64,000 bases of DNA, taken from Streptomyces sp. NBC_01283. Its GTDB lineage: Bacteria; Actinomycetota; Actinomycetes; Streptomycetales; Streptomycetaceae. The DNA is taken from contig NZ_CP108430.1 of the NCBI RefSeq assembly GCF_041435335.1, positions 5,741,001 through 5,805,000 on the forward strand, given 5' to 3'. The translations under genes and the position numbers were made by a program. Below, one piece after another: positions 32,694 to 41,650 of this stretch. The notes below the pieces were generated by a model. The model was not told where the DNA came from, ran no database searches, and saw only the letters and a program-made list of their open reading frames with translations. Position 1 is the first letter of the stretch. Every line of letters begins with the position of its first letter.

Positions 32694-33465
32694 AGGTGGT
32701 GCCGGGGCGCGAGCGCACTCCCGCCGCGCTCGCGCCCACGGCGGCCCCTTCCCGGGCGGCCCGCAGTCCCAGGCCTCCGAAGACCGCCGCGAACACCGCC
32801 CACAGCAGGGCGTGCGAGGCGACCGAGAGGACGCGGAAGTCCCACAGGAGCACCGCGTCGACCGGGACCGGGTCGGGATTGTCCGGGAGCAGGAAGAGCA
32901 CGGCGAGCACGGCGACCGTCGTGAGGGCCGCCGCGGTCTGCCGCACCGGGTCGGGTCTCTCCGACAGGCGTACGTACACCTGCCGGACCAGGAACATGCC
33001 GAGGACGCCGATCGCCACGGACGCGAGCCACATCGCCTGGCGGTCGCCGACCGTGCCCGCGTCGCCGACGCCCGGCGGGTTCGCCGGGTAGCGCAGACCG
33101 GGCAGCAGGGAGACGGCGAGGAAGGCCGCCCCCGCGAAGGCGAGGGCGCGCGGCCACGGGTGCGCGTACGGATCGCGGCGGTGCACCAGGGCGTACGCCA
33201 CCGCGCAGAGGACGCCGACGGCGAGACCGGCGACGAGCGAGGTGACCACCAGGCCCGCGTGCTGGGTCGAGCGCGTGAACAGCTCCTCGTGGTGCTGCGC
33301 GTGCTCATGGGCGGCCGACCGCTTCTCCTCGGCGCGGATCGCCCGGTCCATCAGCGGCTCGGCGAGGAGCAGCGAGAAGAGACCGGCCGCGAGGCCCGCC
33401 GTTCCTCCCGCCACGAGACCCCGGCCGAGCAGGGGCAGTACGGGCGAGGACGCCGAGGATGGCAT
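32674..33465 (-). CDS. cbtA: CbtA family cobalt transporter subunit
   Basis: 263 residues with six or seven hydrophobic segments. The CbtA pattern is clear: an N-terminal helix with GRGLVAGGTAGLAAGLFSLL, a His-rich loop HEHAQHHEELF, helix pairs around LVVTSLVAGLAVGVLCAVAYAL, and LPGLRYPANPPGVGD. CbtAB is a predicted cobalt permease found almost exclusively under B12 control. It lies 20 bases downstream of cbtB, behind a cobalamin riboswitch. ATG 33465 was chosen because upstream sequence is the cbtB gene. Confidence 0.9.
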   Translation of the reverse strand: MPSSASSPVLPLLGRGLVAGGTAGLAAGLFSLLLAEPLMDRAIRAEEKRSAAHEHAQHHEELFTRSTQHAGLVVTSLVAGLAVGVLCAVAYALVHRRDPYAHPWPRALAFAGAAFLAVSLLPGLRYPANPPGVGDAGTVGDRQAMWLASVAIGVLGMFLVRQVYVRLSERPDPVRQTAAALTTVAVLAVLFLLPDNPDPVPVDAVLLWDFRVLSVASHALLWAVFAAVFGGLGLRAAREGAAVGASAAGVRSRPGTTSTAPPR

Positions 33466-33485
33466 GGTGCCGTGTCCGTCCCCGG

Positions 33486-33707
33486 TCAGTGGCACGGGGC
33501 ACCGAAGAGGTGCCGGCCGTCGTGCGCGAACTCGTGGAGATAGCTGCCGGTCGCCGAGATCAGCGAGCCGTTGTCGAGGAAGACCGCGTAGAGCGCGATC
33601 AGCGCGATGAGGGCCGCGGCCGAGGCGATGAGCCAGTCGCGGGTCTGGACCGTGGCGGCCCGGGCCGCCGTCCTGTCGGTGTGCGGTGCCGCGGTGTGCA
33701 GTGCCAT
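33486..33707 (-). CDS. cbtB: CbtB family cobalt transporter subunit
   Basis: 73 residues: one membrane helix (DWLIASAAALIALIALYAVFL) and the diagnostic C-terminal metal motif HEFAHDGRHLFGAPCH, rich in His plus a Cys. CbtB supplies the extracellular cobalt site for CbtA. AGAAGGAG gives an excellent ribosome site. It is first gene of the cbtBA operon, 46 bases downstream of the riboswitch. Confidence 0.93.
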   Translation of the reverse strand: MALHTAAPHTDRTAARAATVQTRDWLIASAAALIALIALYAVFLDNGSLISATGSYLHEFAHDGRHLFGAPCH

Positions 33708-33752
33708 GTCGAAGCGTCTCCTTCTGGGGTTCCACGCCCCGAAGCAGGAGTA

Positions 33753-33847
33753 CGACGGCTCAGTTCCTGGCTTCCGCACACCACTTGGGCGTCCGGTCAC
33801 AGTGGCGGGACCGCCCCGGAATGGCACCGGGTTCCTGTCAACCGTCG
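33753..33847 (-). promoter_or_regulatory. Cobalamin riboswitch
   Basis: On the minus strand the leader holds the cobalamin aptamer landmarks in order: GGAACCCGGTGCCATTCCGG, CCCGCCACTGTGACCGG, and the B12 box GAAGCCAGGAACTG. The outer helix P1 pairs CGACGG with CCGTCG (33842-33847 and 33753-33758). It directly precedes cbtB, so high cobalamin should shut off cobalt uptake. About 95 bases is compact, resembling the AdoCbl-II-like short forms. Confidence 0.9.
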
Positions 33848-34191
33848 CCTCGATGTATGGACTTGTCGTCCCGGAGAGTCCCAGTTGGTCATGGACACTG
33901 TCAACGGTCCCGGTACAACCAGGGCCCGGTCGGCGGCCCGCTCCCCCCGGAGCCGTCGACCGGGCTGGTCCTCGACCGCGCGCGCACGAGCTGCGGGAGT
34001 AACCCGGCGCCGGCGCGGGAGGTTCGATGGCCAACCCCACTGTGCGGGATGGACGACAAGGCCGGGGGCTTGGGCCGTTGTGACGACTGTAGAACGGATG
34101 AGCGCTGGAGCCTAGGGGTGGATTGACGCCAAGTCGTGCTCCGCTTCCTCTCTGTGATCACCGCAGGTGGTGGTGGTTCTCAGGATGACCT
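33848..34191. other. Intergenic stretch without recognised gene
   Basis: 344 bases between the riboswitch and the end of the GAF-ANTAR gene. The part nearest the riboswitch must hold the cbtBA promoter. I see no convincing open frame with a ribosome site, no long repeat, and no RNA gene. Confidence 0.5.
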
Positions 34192-34947
34192 TCAGGACGG
34201 TTCGGACCAACCGCCGCGCAGCGCCGCGTCATCGAGCGATCCCTTGATCACGTCAGTGGCGACCAAGTCCATGACCAGCCGTTCTCTGCGCGCGTACCGC
34301 CGCAGCACGTCAAAGGCGTCGTCCATCCCGGTATGCCAGCGTTCGGCGAGCATTCCCTTGGCCTGTTCGATGCGTACGCGGCTGGTCAGGGCGCCCTGGA
34401 GCTGGGTGGCGAGCGTTCGATACCGCGTGTAGGCGCGGTGGTTGTGCAGGCCCACCGCGGCGGCGTCGGCGATGGCCTGCGCGAGCCGCAGCTCGTCTTC
34501 GGCGTGCGGGCACCGGGAGGTCTCGGGCACGAAGACGTTGAGCGCCCCGAGCAGGGTCTCGCGCTGGCGCAGCGGCACCGCGTACGTCGCCCCGATGCCG
34601 TGGCGCCGCGCCAGCGCGGTGAACTCCGGCCAGCGCTGGGCGGGTTCGGCCGTCGCGAGCCGCACCGGTGGCACGGGCAGACCGGTGCCGAGGCTCTCCA
34701 CGCAGGGCCCGCCGTCGTGCTGGACGCCGAGCAGGTCGAGTGCGAGTGCGCGGGGATGGCCGCCGGTGGCGACCGCGGGGGCGCCGAAGCCGTCGAAGAT
34801 GACCCCGGCGGCGGACGCGTCGAGGAGCTCCACGCAGTGTCCCGCGACCCGGCCGAGGTAGAGCTCCGGGTCGAAGTCGTCGTCCAGGGTGTTCGCGGTC
34901 TCCACCAGGACTTGGGCAAGCCGTAGTTCAGAGGTGCGATCCCGCAT
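34192..34947 (-). CDS. GAF and ANTAR domain regulator
   Basis: 251 residues. A GAF sensory domain spans about 15-165 (VLVETANTLDDDFDPELYL through AVPLRQRETLLGALNVF). A C-terminal ANTAR RNA-binding domain follows (SRVRIEQAKGMLAERWHTG), with the Ala, Gly and small-residue pattern that recognises paired hexaloop hairpins. Such proteins work as transcription antiterminators; the signal and target hairpins are unknown. GGGGAGGAG precedes the ATG. It is divergent from the GH6 gene with 162 bases between. Confidence 0.9.
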   Translation of the reverse strand: MRDRTSELRLAQVLVETANTLDDDFDPELYLGRVAGHCVELLDASAAGVIFDGFGAPAVATGGHPRALALDLLGVQHDGGPCVESLGTGLPVPPVRLATAEPAQRWPEFTALARRHGIGATYAVPLRQRETLLGALNVFVPETSRCPHAEDELRLAQAIADAAAVGLHNHRAYTRYRTLATQLQGALTSRVRIEQAKGMLAERWHTGMDDAFDVLRRYARRERLVMDLVATDVIKGSLDDAALRGGWSEPS

Positions 34948-35109
34948 GATCTCCTCCCCATGGAGCGCCGCCCCGCCCACTGCACCTACCCGTTGACGAC
35001 CCGCTGTAACAGGTCTCCTACAGGTCTTCGCAGCGGACGGGCGGGCCTCGTGGCCAGGGTGGGCGTATGTCAGGATTGAGAATCGGACAGTGCACCCAAG
35101 GGGGAGTGG

Positions 35110-36141
35110 ATGTACCACAAAGGCACCGGCCGCGGTCATCGGATCGCGGTCAGGGGGTTGCAGGCCGCGGCGGCGTTTGCGGGGGCTGCGCTGCTGCTGT
35201 CGGGGTGCTCCTCCGATGACGGCTCGGGCGAGGAGGAATCCTCGGGGCCGGTCAAGCAGCAACCCAAGGGTTCCGACCCGTACTGGGTCAACCCGGAGGG
35301 GAACGCGGCCAAGCAGGTCGCCGCGTACGAGAAGGACGGCAAGAAGGACGACGCCGGTCTCATCCGGAAGATCGCCGAGCAGCCGGTCGCCGAATGGATC
35401 GTCCCGGAGAACGCGGAGGACCAGGCGCGCGGCTTCACCGAGGCGGCGCAGAAGGCCGACAGGGACGCCCTGATGGTCCTCTACAACATCCCGCACCGGG
35501 ACTGCGGCCAGTACTCGGAAGGCGGCGCCGCCGACGGCAACGAGTACCGGAAGTTCATCGACCAGGTCGCCGCGGGCATCGGCGACCGCAGGGCCACGGT
35601 CATCCTGGAGCCGGACGCCGTGCTCCACATGGTCGACAACTGCACGCCGGAGGAGTTCCACGAGGAGCGGTACGACCTCCTCAAGGGCGCCATCGGGAAG
35701 CTCAAGTCCCTGAAGAACACCAAGGTGTACCTGGACGCGGGCAACGCGGGCTGGAAGAACCCGGACTCGCTCTGGGAGCCCCTGAAGTGGTCGGGTGTCG
35801 AGCAGGCCGACGGATTCTCGGTCAACGTCTCGAACTTCCAGACCACCGAGGCCAGCACGGAGTTCGGCAAGAAGCTCTCGGCGAAGATCGGCGACAAGCC
35901 GTTCGTCATCGACACCGCGCGCAACGGCAACGGCCCGTACACCAAGGGCAAGGACACCTGGTGCAATCCGCCGGGCCGTGCGCTGGGCGAGGCACCCACG
36001 ACCAAGACGGACGATCCGCTCGTCGACGCGTACCTCTGGGTCAAGCGGCCCGGTGAGTCCGACGGCACGTGCCGGGGCGGCCCGAAGGCGGGCCAGTGGT
36101 GGCCCGAGTACGCGAAGGGCCTCGCGGAGGCGGCCAAGTAG
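35110..36141 (+). CDS. cslZ: Glycoside hydrolase family 6 lipoprotein (CslZ)
   Basis: 343 residues. A lipoprotein signal (LLLSGCSS) anchors a GH6 beta-1,4-glucanase fold: EWIVPEN, YNIPHRDCGQYSEGG, ILEPDAVLHM with catalytic acid Asp169, YLDAGNAGW, NVSNFQTT and FVIDTARNGNGP. Placement convergent with glxA-cslA identifies it as CslZ, which trims the beta-glycan made by CslA at hyphal tips. It shares a bidirectional terminator with glxA. It does not look like a saprophytic cellulase: no cellulose-binding module, membrane tethered. Confidence 0.88.
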   Translation: MYHKGTGRGHRIAVRGLQAAAAFAGAALLLSGCSSDDGSGEEESSGPVKQQPKGSDPYWVNPEGNAAKQVAAYEKDGKKDDAGLIRKIAEQPVAEWIVPENAEDQARGFTEAAQKADRDALMVLYNIPHRDCGQYSEGGAADGNEYRKFIDQVAAGIGDRRATVILEPDAVLHMVDNCTPEEFHEERYDLLKGAIGKLKSLKNTKVYLDAGNAGWKNPDSLWEPLKWSGVEQADGFSVNVSNFQTTEASTEFGKKLSAKIGDKPFVIDTARNGNGPYTKGKDTWCNPPGRALGEAPTTKTDDPLVDAYLWVKRPGESDGTCRGGPKAGQWWPEYAKGLAEAAK

Positions 36142-36165
36142 AAGCGCCTCGCAGCGCCCCACGAG

Positions 36166-36216
36166 AAAGCCGCAGTCGCGACTGCCGGGTGACCGGACAG
36201 TTGCGACTGCGGCTTT
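36166..36216. terminator. Bidirectional terminator between cslZ and glxA
   Basis: 19-base inverted repeat AAAGCCGCAGTCGCGACTG / CAGTTGCGACTGCGGCTTT with one mismatch, a 13-base loop, and A/T runs at both outer ends. It serves both convergent genes. Confidence 0.9.
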
Positions 36217-36234
36217 TCCGTGGTGCCCGCGGGG

Positions 36235-38175
36235 CTACTTCACGTGGACCCACTTGGCCTTGCTCGGGGTGCCCTGGTCGTCCGTCACGAAGAGCATGTA
36301 CCAGCCCGACTCGACCAGGCTCCGCTCCTTCGGGATCGTCACCGTGACGCCGTCCGCGGACTTCTTGAGGTCCAGGGCGACGGACGTCTGGTCGATGTCC
36401 GTGACGTGCGTCGAGGCACTCGGCCTGATCAGACGGGCCGTCGTGATGGACGAGGCGTGCTGGGTCTTGAACGTCCCCGACCCGCCACGGCTCATCTCCT
36501 CGGGACCGCCGGTGAGCTTGGGTTGCGAGCCCTGGTAGAGATACGGCGGGGTGTAGATCTCGATGCGCTGCTCGAAGACGCCGGGCTTGGTGTTGGCCTT
36601 GTCGGCGTAGAGCGAGTCGGAGCCGAAGAACATCACGCGGCCGTCGGGCAGCAGGATCGAGCCGGAGTGGTAGTTGCGCCCGACCTCCGGGTCCGCGACC
36701 CGCCGCATCTTGCCGGTCTTGGCGTCGTAGATCCGCGCCTGCTTGATGTTCGAGTCACCGCGCCCGCGGTAGTCCTCGGAACCGCCGGAGATGAGCACCG
36801 TGTCGTCGGGCAGGGTCGAGGCCTGCGGGTAACGGGTGCCCTTCTCCAGCTCGGGGCCGTCCACGAACCTCGGGCTGTCGTCCTTGAGGTCGACGATGCG
36901 GGTCTTCTTGCTGGACTTCTTCGACTCACCGACACCGCCGCCGCCGACGACCATGTACTTCTGGTCCTGCGCGGGCGGCAGTTCGACCGTGTTGGAGGTC
37001 TCCAGGATGTTCGGGTCGCTCATCCCCGGAATCCCCTTCCAGCTGCCCTTCTCCTCCAGGTCCCAGGTGCCGGGCTTGCGGCCGACGTCATCGGGGCCGT
37101 AGCCCGCGTTCGATCCCGAGTAGAAGAGCCTGCCGTTCTCCAGCTGGAAGACCGCGGGGTAGGTCGGGAACTGCCGGACCTGCTTGGTGTACGTCCACTT
37201 CTTGGTCTTCGGGTCGTACACCTCGTTCTTGCCCGGGACCAGCTGGCCGATCTCGTCGAGGCCGGAGAGGCTGAGCACCTTGCCGTCCGAGAGAGTGGTC
37301 AGCGTGGGGTACCAGCGGGCCTCGTTCATCGGGTCGACCTTGATGTACTTCTCGGCGACCGGGTCGAACTCGAAGGCGTCCTTGATCCCCTGGAAGTCCT
37401 TCTTGTCCAGGGCGAGCTTCTGCGCGATGCCGTACGTGTTGCGGGTGGCGGCGCCCTTGAGGCCCTGCACGCGGTAGTTGTCCTGCGTGCCGGTCTCGTA
37501 CTTCGTGCCGCTCTTCTGCGCCTCCACGTACACCCGGCCCAGGCCCGGCTGGTTGCGTACGAACGCGCCGGTCGTCTTGTCGAAGACCTTCTTCGCGCGC
37601 TCGATGACGACCGGGTCCTTGGAGACGAACGTCTTGCCGTTCTTCTTGCCGGTGAACCTCGTGCCCTTCGGCAGCGTGATCGGCTTGTCCGGGTCTTCGT
37701 TGTGCACCACCATCAGGCCGCCGGCCTTGGTGATGTCGCCCTTGAGCTTCTCGTAACGCTGGGTGCCGCCGGCTATCAGCAGATTGCCGTTGGCGAGCTG
37801 GGTGTGGCCGGTGCAGAAGAGGTCGACGGGCGTCTTGATCTTCTTGATCGTGTTCTTGACCGGGTCCCACAGGCGGGTGTCGAACTTCTTGGCGTCGAAG
37901 TTCTTCTGGTTGTTGCCGGAGCCCGCGACCAGAAGGATCTTGCCGGTGTGCAGGAGCGCCGCGTGGATCGTGTTCTGGCGGTACTCCTCGGGGAAGTCCA
38001 CGACCTGCCAGTGGCCGTTGTCGGCCTTGTACTCCGGCTTGTTGATCTTGTAGTCGTGGTACTTCTCCGAACCCACGCGCCACAGCCACGGGCCGTTCAT
38101 CCCGGCCAGCGCTATGACCACCGCCGCGCCTATCGCGATGCGGCGGGCGCGGCGGCGGCTGGAGCGGTCCTTCAT
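36235..38175 (-). CDS. glxA: Radical copper oxidase GlxA (galactose-oxidase-like)
   Basis: 646 residues. One N-terminal membrane helix (about 12-28) anchors an extracytoplasmic kelch propeller. Cys121 in DLFCTGHTQ is the position of the Tyr-Cys cofactor cysteine of S. lividans GlxA. Trp286-Tyr287 in ARWYPTL corresponds to its stacking Trp and copper-ligand Tyr region. NYHSGSILLPDGRV and the C-terminal GWYMLFVTD provide further copper-site residues. The C-terminal Ig-like domain is present. The enzyme oxidises the glycan made by CslA, with H2O2 produced, and is needed for aerial development. ATG overlaps the cslA stop (ATGA). Confidence 0.93.
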   Translation of the reverse strand: MKDRSSRRRARRIAIGAAVVIALAGMNGPWLWRVGSEKYHDYKINKPEYKADNGHWQVVDFPEEYRQNTIHAALLHTGKILLVAGSGNNQKNFDAKKFDTRLWDPVKNTIKKIKTPVDLFCTGHTQLANGNLLIAGGTQRYEKLKGDITKAGGLMVVHNEDPDKPITLPKGTRFTGKKNGKTFVSKDPVVIERAKKVFDKTTGAFVRNQPGLGRVYVEAQKSGTKYETGTQDNYRVQGLKGAATRNTYGIAQKLALDKKDFQGIKDAFEFDPVAEKYIKVDPMNEARWYPTLTTLSDGKVLSLSGLDEIGQLVPGKNEVYDPKTKKWTYTKQVRQFPTYPAVFQLENGRLFYSGSNAGYGPDDVGRKPGTWDLEEKGSWKGIPGMSDPNILETSNTVELPPAQDQKYMVVGGGGVGESKKSSKKTRIVDLKDDSPRFVDGPELEKGTRYPQASTLPDDTVLISGGSEDYRGRGDSNIKQARIYDAKTGKMRRVADPEVGRNYHSGSILLPDGRVMFFGSDSLYADKANTKPGVFEQRIEIYTPPYLYQGSQPKLTGGPEEMSRGGSGTFKTQHASSITTARLIRPSASTHVTDIDQTSVALDLKKSADGVTVTIPKERSLVESGWYMLFVTDDQGTPSKAKWVHVK

Positions 38176-40157
38176 TTCTTACGTCCCCCAAGGGCGATCT
38201 GCATGGTCTGGTCGTTCGATGCCCAACTGGGCTTCTGCTGCGGCGCGTGCGGCGCCTGCGGAGGCTGGTGTGCCTGCGGCAGCTCCGCCGTGGCGTCACT
38301 CTGCGGCGGCACCGTCGGGTCCCCGCCGCCCGAGGGCGGCCCCGAGGCTCCGGATCCGTGCCGGGACTTGCGCTTCTTCTTGTCCTGCCGCATGCCCCAC
38401 CGCCAGGCGAAGATCGGCGCGGCCGTGATCAGCAGGGCGAACGTGGCCCAGGTGATCATCGCCGGGTGGACGTGGTCGAAGACGAACGCGGCGGCCATCG
38501 AACCGCTGAAGACCAGGATGAAGAACAGGTGGATCCGGAACGTACCGAACAAGGTGTCCGGGCTCGCCGAATCGCCCTTGGGAGTCACCACGAACTTGCT
38601 CTTGCGGCGCAGCACGGCGTCGAGCAGGGAGCGCGCGTAGACCGGCGCGGAGAGCGCCGACATCACCATGCCCGCGATACCGCCGGAGCCCTCGGGCTCG
38701 TGCGGCGAGACGTTGTGGCGGCGGTTCCAGATGTAGAGGCCGATCTGCAGCGCAGACGCGTTGCCGTACAGCATCAGCCAGATCGTCGGGTCGATGTTCA
38801 CGCCCGACGCGCCCATGCCCAGGAACAGCGCGCAGGAGAGCGCGGCCAGGATCCAGTTCATGGCGGACATCGGGTAGAAGATGACCATCATCGTGTAGTT
38901 GAAGAGACGGCCCGGCGGCAGCGAGAACGGCGCCTTCCAGAACTGCTTCAGGATGGTCTCGTACGTGCCGCGCGACCACCGCAGCTGCTGGGTGAAGAAG
39001 TCCGTCCAGGCGTTGGGGCCCTCACCGACCGCGAGCACGTCCGGGGTGTAGACCGACTTCCACTTCTTGCCGGTCCGCGGGTTCGTGGCGCGGTGGATCT
39101 CGAAGCCGGTCGCCATGTCCTCGGTGATCGAGTCGTACAGACCGCCGATCTGCTTCAGCGCGCTGATCCGTACGGCGTTGCTCGTGCCGACGAACATGGG
39201 GGAGCCGTACGCGTTGCCCGCGCGCTGGATCAGCGCGTGGAAGAGGAACTGCTGGGACTCGGCGGCCTTGGTGATGAAGTTGTCGTAGTTGCCGTAGACC
39301 TGCGGGCCGATGACGAAGCCGACGTTCTCGTCACGGAAGAAGCCGAGCATCCGCTCGAGGTAGTTCGGCATCGGGACGTGGTCGGTGTCGACCGATGCGA
39401 AGAAGTCGTACTCGTCGCCGTGCGCGTCCAGCCAGGCGTTGTAGTTGCCGTGTTTGGTCTTGGCGCGGTGCGGGCCCTTGCTCATGTTCCACTTCGCGAC
39501 GCCCTTGCGGGAGAAGTGGTGCACGCCGAGCCGCTGGCAGACCTCCTTGACGGCGGGGTCGTCGCCCTCGTCGAGGAGCCAGACGTGCATCAGGCCGCGG
39601 TGGCGGATCTTGACCGCCGCCTCCAGCGTCTTCGTCACCATCTCCAGCGGCTCCTTGCCGGGCACGAAGGAGGTGAGGAAGGCGACACGGGTGCCGGTCT
39701 CGGGCACCACGGGTATCGGGTCACGGGCGACGAGCGTGGCGTGCGCGTTCGAGAGCACGTTCATGCAGCGGAAGAACTCGATCAGACCGATGGATATGAG
39801 CATGACGATGTCGAGCGTCGGCAGCCAGTCGTTCGCGACGTAGTCACGCTTCGTCCAGTGCGTCGGCTGCAGCAGCCAGGCGAGCAGCACGAGCGAGAGC
39901 AGCGGCGCGGCCCCCAGCATCAGAGCGGCCCTGATCCGGTGCGGCTCCTGCGAGAGCAGCGAGCGGTACTGCACCCTGTACGGCTTGGTCGGATCGGGCT
40001 GCGTGAGCGGTCCCGCGAGACGGCTGTAGTGCTCGTAGTCGTATCTCGGCAGAGCCTTCTTGATACGTCGGAACCCGCCTGTCCGGTGCGACGGCACCCG
40101 CAGTTGGGTCGTCTCTGACGGGTCGTTCGGCCCGGCGCCCGTCGGCGTCGACGTCAT
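38172..40157 (-). CDS. cslA: Cellulose-synthase-like glycosyltransferase CslA
   Basis: 661 residues, GT2 processive synthase. Two N-terminal helices (about 72-125) come first. The cytosolic GT domain contains SVDTDHVP (about 255-262), ITEDMATGF and the QQLRW motif of processive beta-glycan synthases (about 391-395). Several C-terminal helices follow, and the Pro/Gln-rich tail has no PilZ domain. CslA makes a beta-1,4-linked glycan at hyphal tips in S. coelicolor/S. lividans. It is translationally coupled to glxA, with which it acts. Confidence 0.93.
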   Translation of the reverse strand: MTSTPTGAGPNDPSETTQLRVPSHRTGGFRRIKKALPRYDYEHYSRLAGPLTQPDPTKPYRVQYRSLLSQEPHRIRAALMLGAAPLLSLVLLAWLLQPTHWTKRDYVANDWLPTLDIVMLISIGLIEFFRCMNVLSNAHATLVARDPIPVVPETGTRVAFLTSFVPGKEPLEMVTKTLEAAVKIRHRGLMHVWLLDEGDDPAVKEVCQRLGVHHFSRKGVAKWNMSKGPHRAKTKHGNYNAWLDAHGDEYDFFASVDTDHVPMPNYLERMLGFFRDENVGFVIGPQVYGNYDNFITKAAESQQFLFHALIQRAGNAYGSPMFVGTSNAVRISALKQIGGLYDSITEDMATGFEIHRATNPRTGKKWKSVYTPDVLAVGEGPNAWTDFFTQQLRWSRGTYETILKQFWKAPFSLPPGRLFNYTMMVIFYPMSAMNWILAALSCALFLGMGASGVNIDPTIWLMLYGNASALQIGLYIWNRRHNVSPHEPEGSGGIAGMVMSALSAPVYARSLLDAVLRRKSKFVVTPKGDSASPDTLFGTFRIHLFFILVFSGSMAAAFVFDHVHPAMITWATFALLITAAPIFAWRWGMRQDKKKRKSRHGSGASGPPSGGGDPTVPPQSDATAELPQAHQPPQAPHAPQQKPSWASNDQTMQIALGGRKK

Positions 40158-40477
40158 GAGTCATCCCCCCGCACGCGGGTCGTCCGCGTGTTCGTTGGTC
40201 TTTCCGTCCGACCCGGTCCCCCGGCCTTCACGGACGCATCAGTGGCAGGCCACCGTCCCCTTAGACATGGAACAGCTACCTTCCGGTTGCATGATGCCCC
40301 CCCTCGGCATCCGATCGTGACAGGGACCCCCGTCCCTCACCCCGCGGGCCGCGGTCGGCCGGCCCTCCCCAACTGCCCGGCACCGCCTGCCTCATGAGAG
40401 CCAATGGCTCCTGCACACAGTGGCTCAGCACAAGGTTCTACGCCCATAGCCATGATCGCAAGAGCGAAACAAGGTGT
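40158..40477. other. Intergenic region carrying the cslA promoter
   Basis: 320 bases between cslA and the FCD regulator, both on the minus strand. It must contain the cslA promoter. A small hairpin-forming GAGCC-AAT-GGCTC lies near 40396. I see no gene or long repeat. Confidence 0.5.
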
Positions 40478-41209
40478 TTACCGGTCATACAAGCGATTTG
40501 AGTTGCCTGTTGGGGCAGGAGCACTCAACCGCGTTCGAATATTACCGAAGTGTTCCCGTATGGCCCGCTCGGCCCGGAGCACATCGCCGGACCGGACCGC
40601 GTCGAGGATCTCCCGGTGCTGCCGACAGGTGACTTTCGGGTCCTGCGGAACGTCCACCAGGTCGGTACGTACCTTATGGAAGGCATCCCAGAAGGCTTCC
40701 AGGACCTCGCCGAGCAGCGGATTGCGGAGACAGCGGTACAGAGTGGCGTGAAATGCGCGGTCGGTTTCGGTTTGAACCGCTCCCGGCCGGCCCGCCCGCC
40801 CGTCGTTCGCCGCTGCCTCGGCGTCCATCCGGTCCACGAGGGCATCGAGTTCGGCCAGATCCGCGGCCGGGATGCGGCCCGCGAGGCGCGCGATGAGCCC
40901 GGTCTCCACGGCCTCCCGCAGCTCCAGGAGCTGGAGCAGGCTGTCCTCGCCGCGGTAGTGGCCGGCCACCGTGCGGAAGGTGAGGCCCTCGATCATGGGA
41001 GCCATCGACATGGGTCCGACATAGGTGCCGAAACCATGCCGGATCTCCACGATGCCCATCGCCTGCAGCGCCTTGAGCGCCTCTCGCACGGAGTTCCGAC
41101 TGACGCCGAGGCGTTCCATCAGTTCGGGCTCGGTCGGCAGAGAGGCTCCGGAGGGCAGCCGCTGGTCGATGATGAGCTTCTTGATCCGCTCCTGTATGTC
41201 GCGCGCCAT
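40478..41209 (-). CDS. FadR-subfamily GntR regulator (FCD domain)
   Basis: 243 residues. Winged HTH at about 5-75 (LPTEPELMERLGVSRNSVREAL, then VEIRHGFGTYVG) with an all-helical FCD ligand domain at about 95-225. The FCD domain contains LLQLLELREAVETGL, the DRAFHATLYRC metal/ligand segment and CRQHREILDAV. FCD regulators usually sense organic acids or sugar acids. Its target is not obvious; neighbours are tRNA-Lys and cslA. The start at 41209 is the first ATG with the family N-terminus. Confidence 0.88.
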   Translation of the reverse strand: MARDIQERIKKLIIDQRLPSGASLPTEPELMERLGVSRNSVREALKALQAMGIVEIRHGFGTYVGPMSMAPMIEGLTFRTVAGHYRGEDSLLQLLELREAVETGLIARLAGRIPAADLAELDALVDRMDAEAAANDGRAGRPGAVQTETDRAFHATLYRCLRNPLLGEVLEAFWDAFHKVRTDLVDVPQDPKVTCRQHREILDAVRSGDVLRAERAIREHFGNIRTRLSAPAPTGNSNRLYDR

Positions 41210-41282
41210 GGCGCAACGGTAGCGGTACGGACACAGGTACCGACCCTGCCGGGAACAGGGGTATCGCCCGGCCCGGGAACCA

Positions 41283-41314
41283 CGAAAGCCCCCCGCGTGA
41301 ACGGAGGGCTTTCG
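41283..41314 (-). terminator. Terminator of tRNA-Lys (copy 1)
   Basis: Stem of about 12 bases (CGAAAGCCC-rich arm 41283-41294, GGGCTTTCG arm to 41314) directly 3' of the tRNA gene on the minus strand. Confidence 0.8.
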
Positions 41315-41321
41315 CTGTCTG

Positions 41322-41395
41322 TGCGCCGCCAGGGACTCGAACCCCGGACCCGCTGATTAAGAGTCAGCTGCTCTAACCAACTGAGCTAGCGGCGC
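41322..41395 (-). tRNA. tRNA-Lys (anticodon CTT), copy 1
   Basis: 74 bases. Acceptor stem GCGCCGC/GCGGCGC with discriminator A, D-arm GCTCAGTTGGTTAGAGC, anticodon stem-loop GCTGA-CTCTTAA-TCAGC (anticodon CTT), T-loop TTCGAGT. CCA is not encoded. It is identical to the copy at 50839-50912. Confidence 0.97.
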
Positions 41396-41650
41396 GCGCT
41401 GACCTGGAGAACTCTACCGGACGCCGACGGGTGCTCCGGACCAGCCGGGAGCTCGCGCGTGCCCGGGGCGGCATTGGGGTGGGGTTCGAGCGGGCTTTGT
41501 CCGGGGCGAGGCCGGGAGGCGGGGGAACCGTGAATGCGGGGCGCATCAATCATTCGGACCGTCAACATGCGATATCACCGGACAGTTGAGAAGCTGACGA
41601 CTGTGCAGATGCGACGCAGGCATTCTTTCCTGGAGTGTGAGGGGAATCGC

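Noticed and set aside
34948..36162. N-terminal extension of the GAF-ANTAR frame over the GH6 gene
   Set aside because: The strong GGGGAGGAG and ATG at 34947 define the start; upstream frame is antisense of cslZ.
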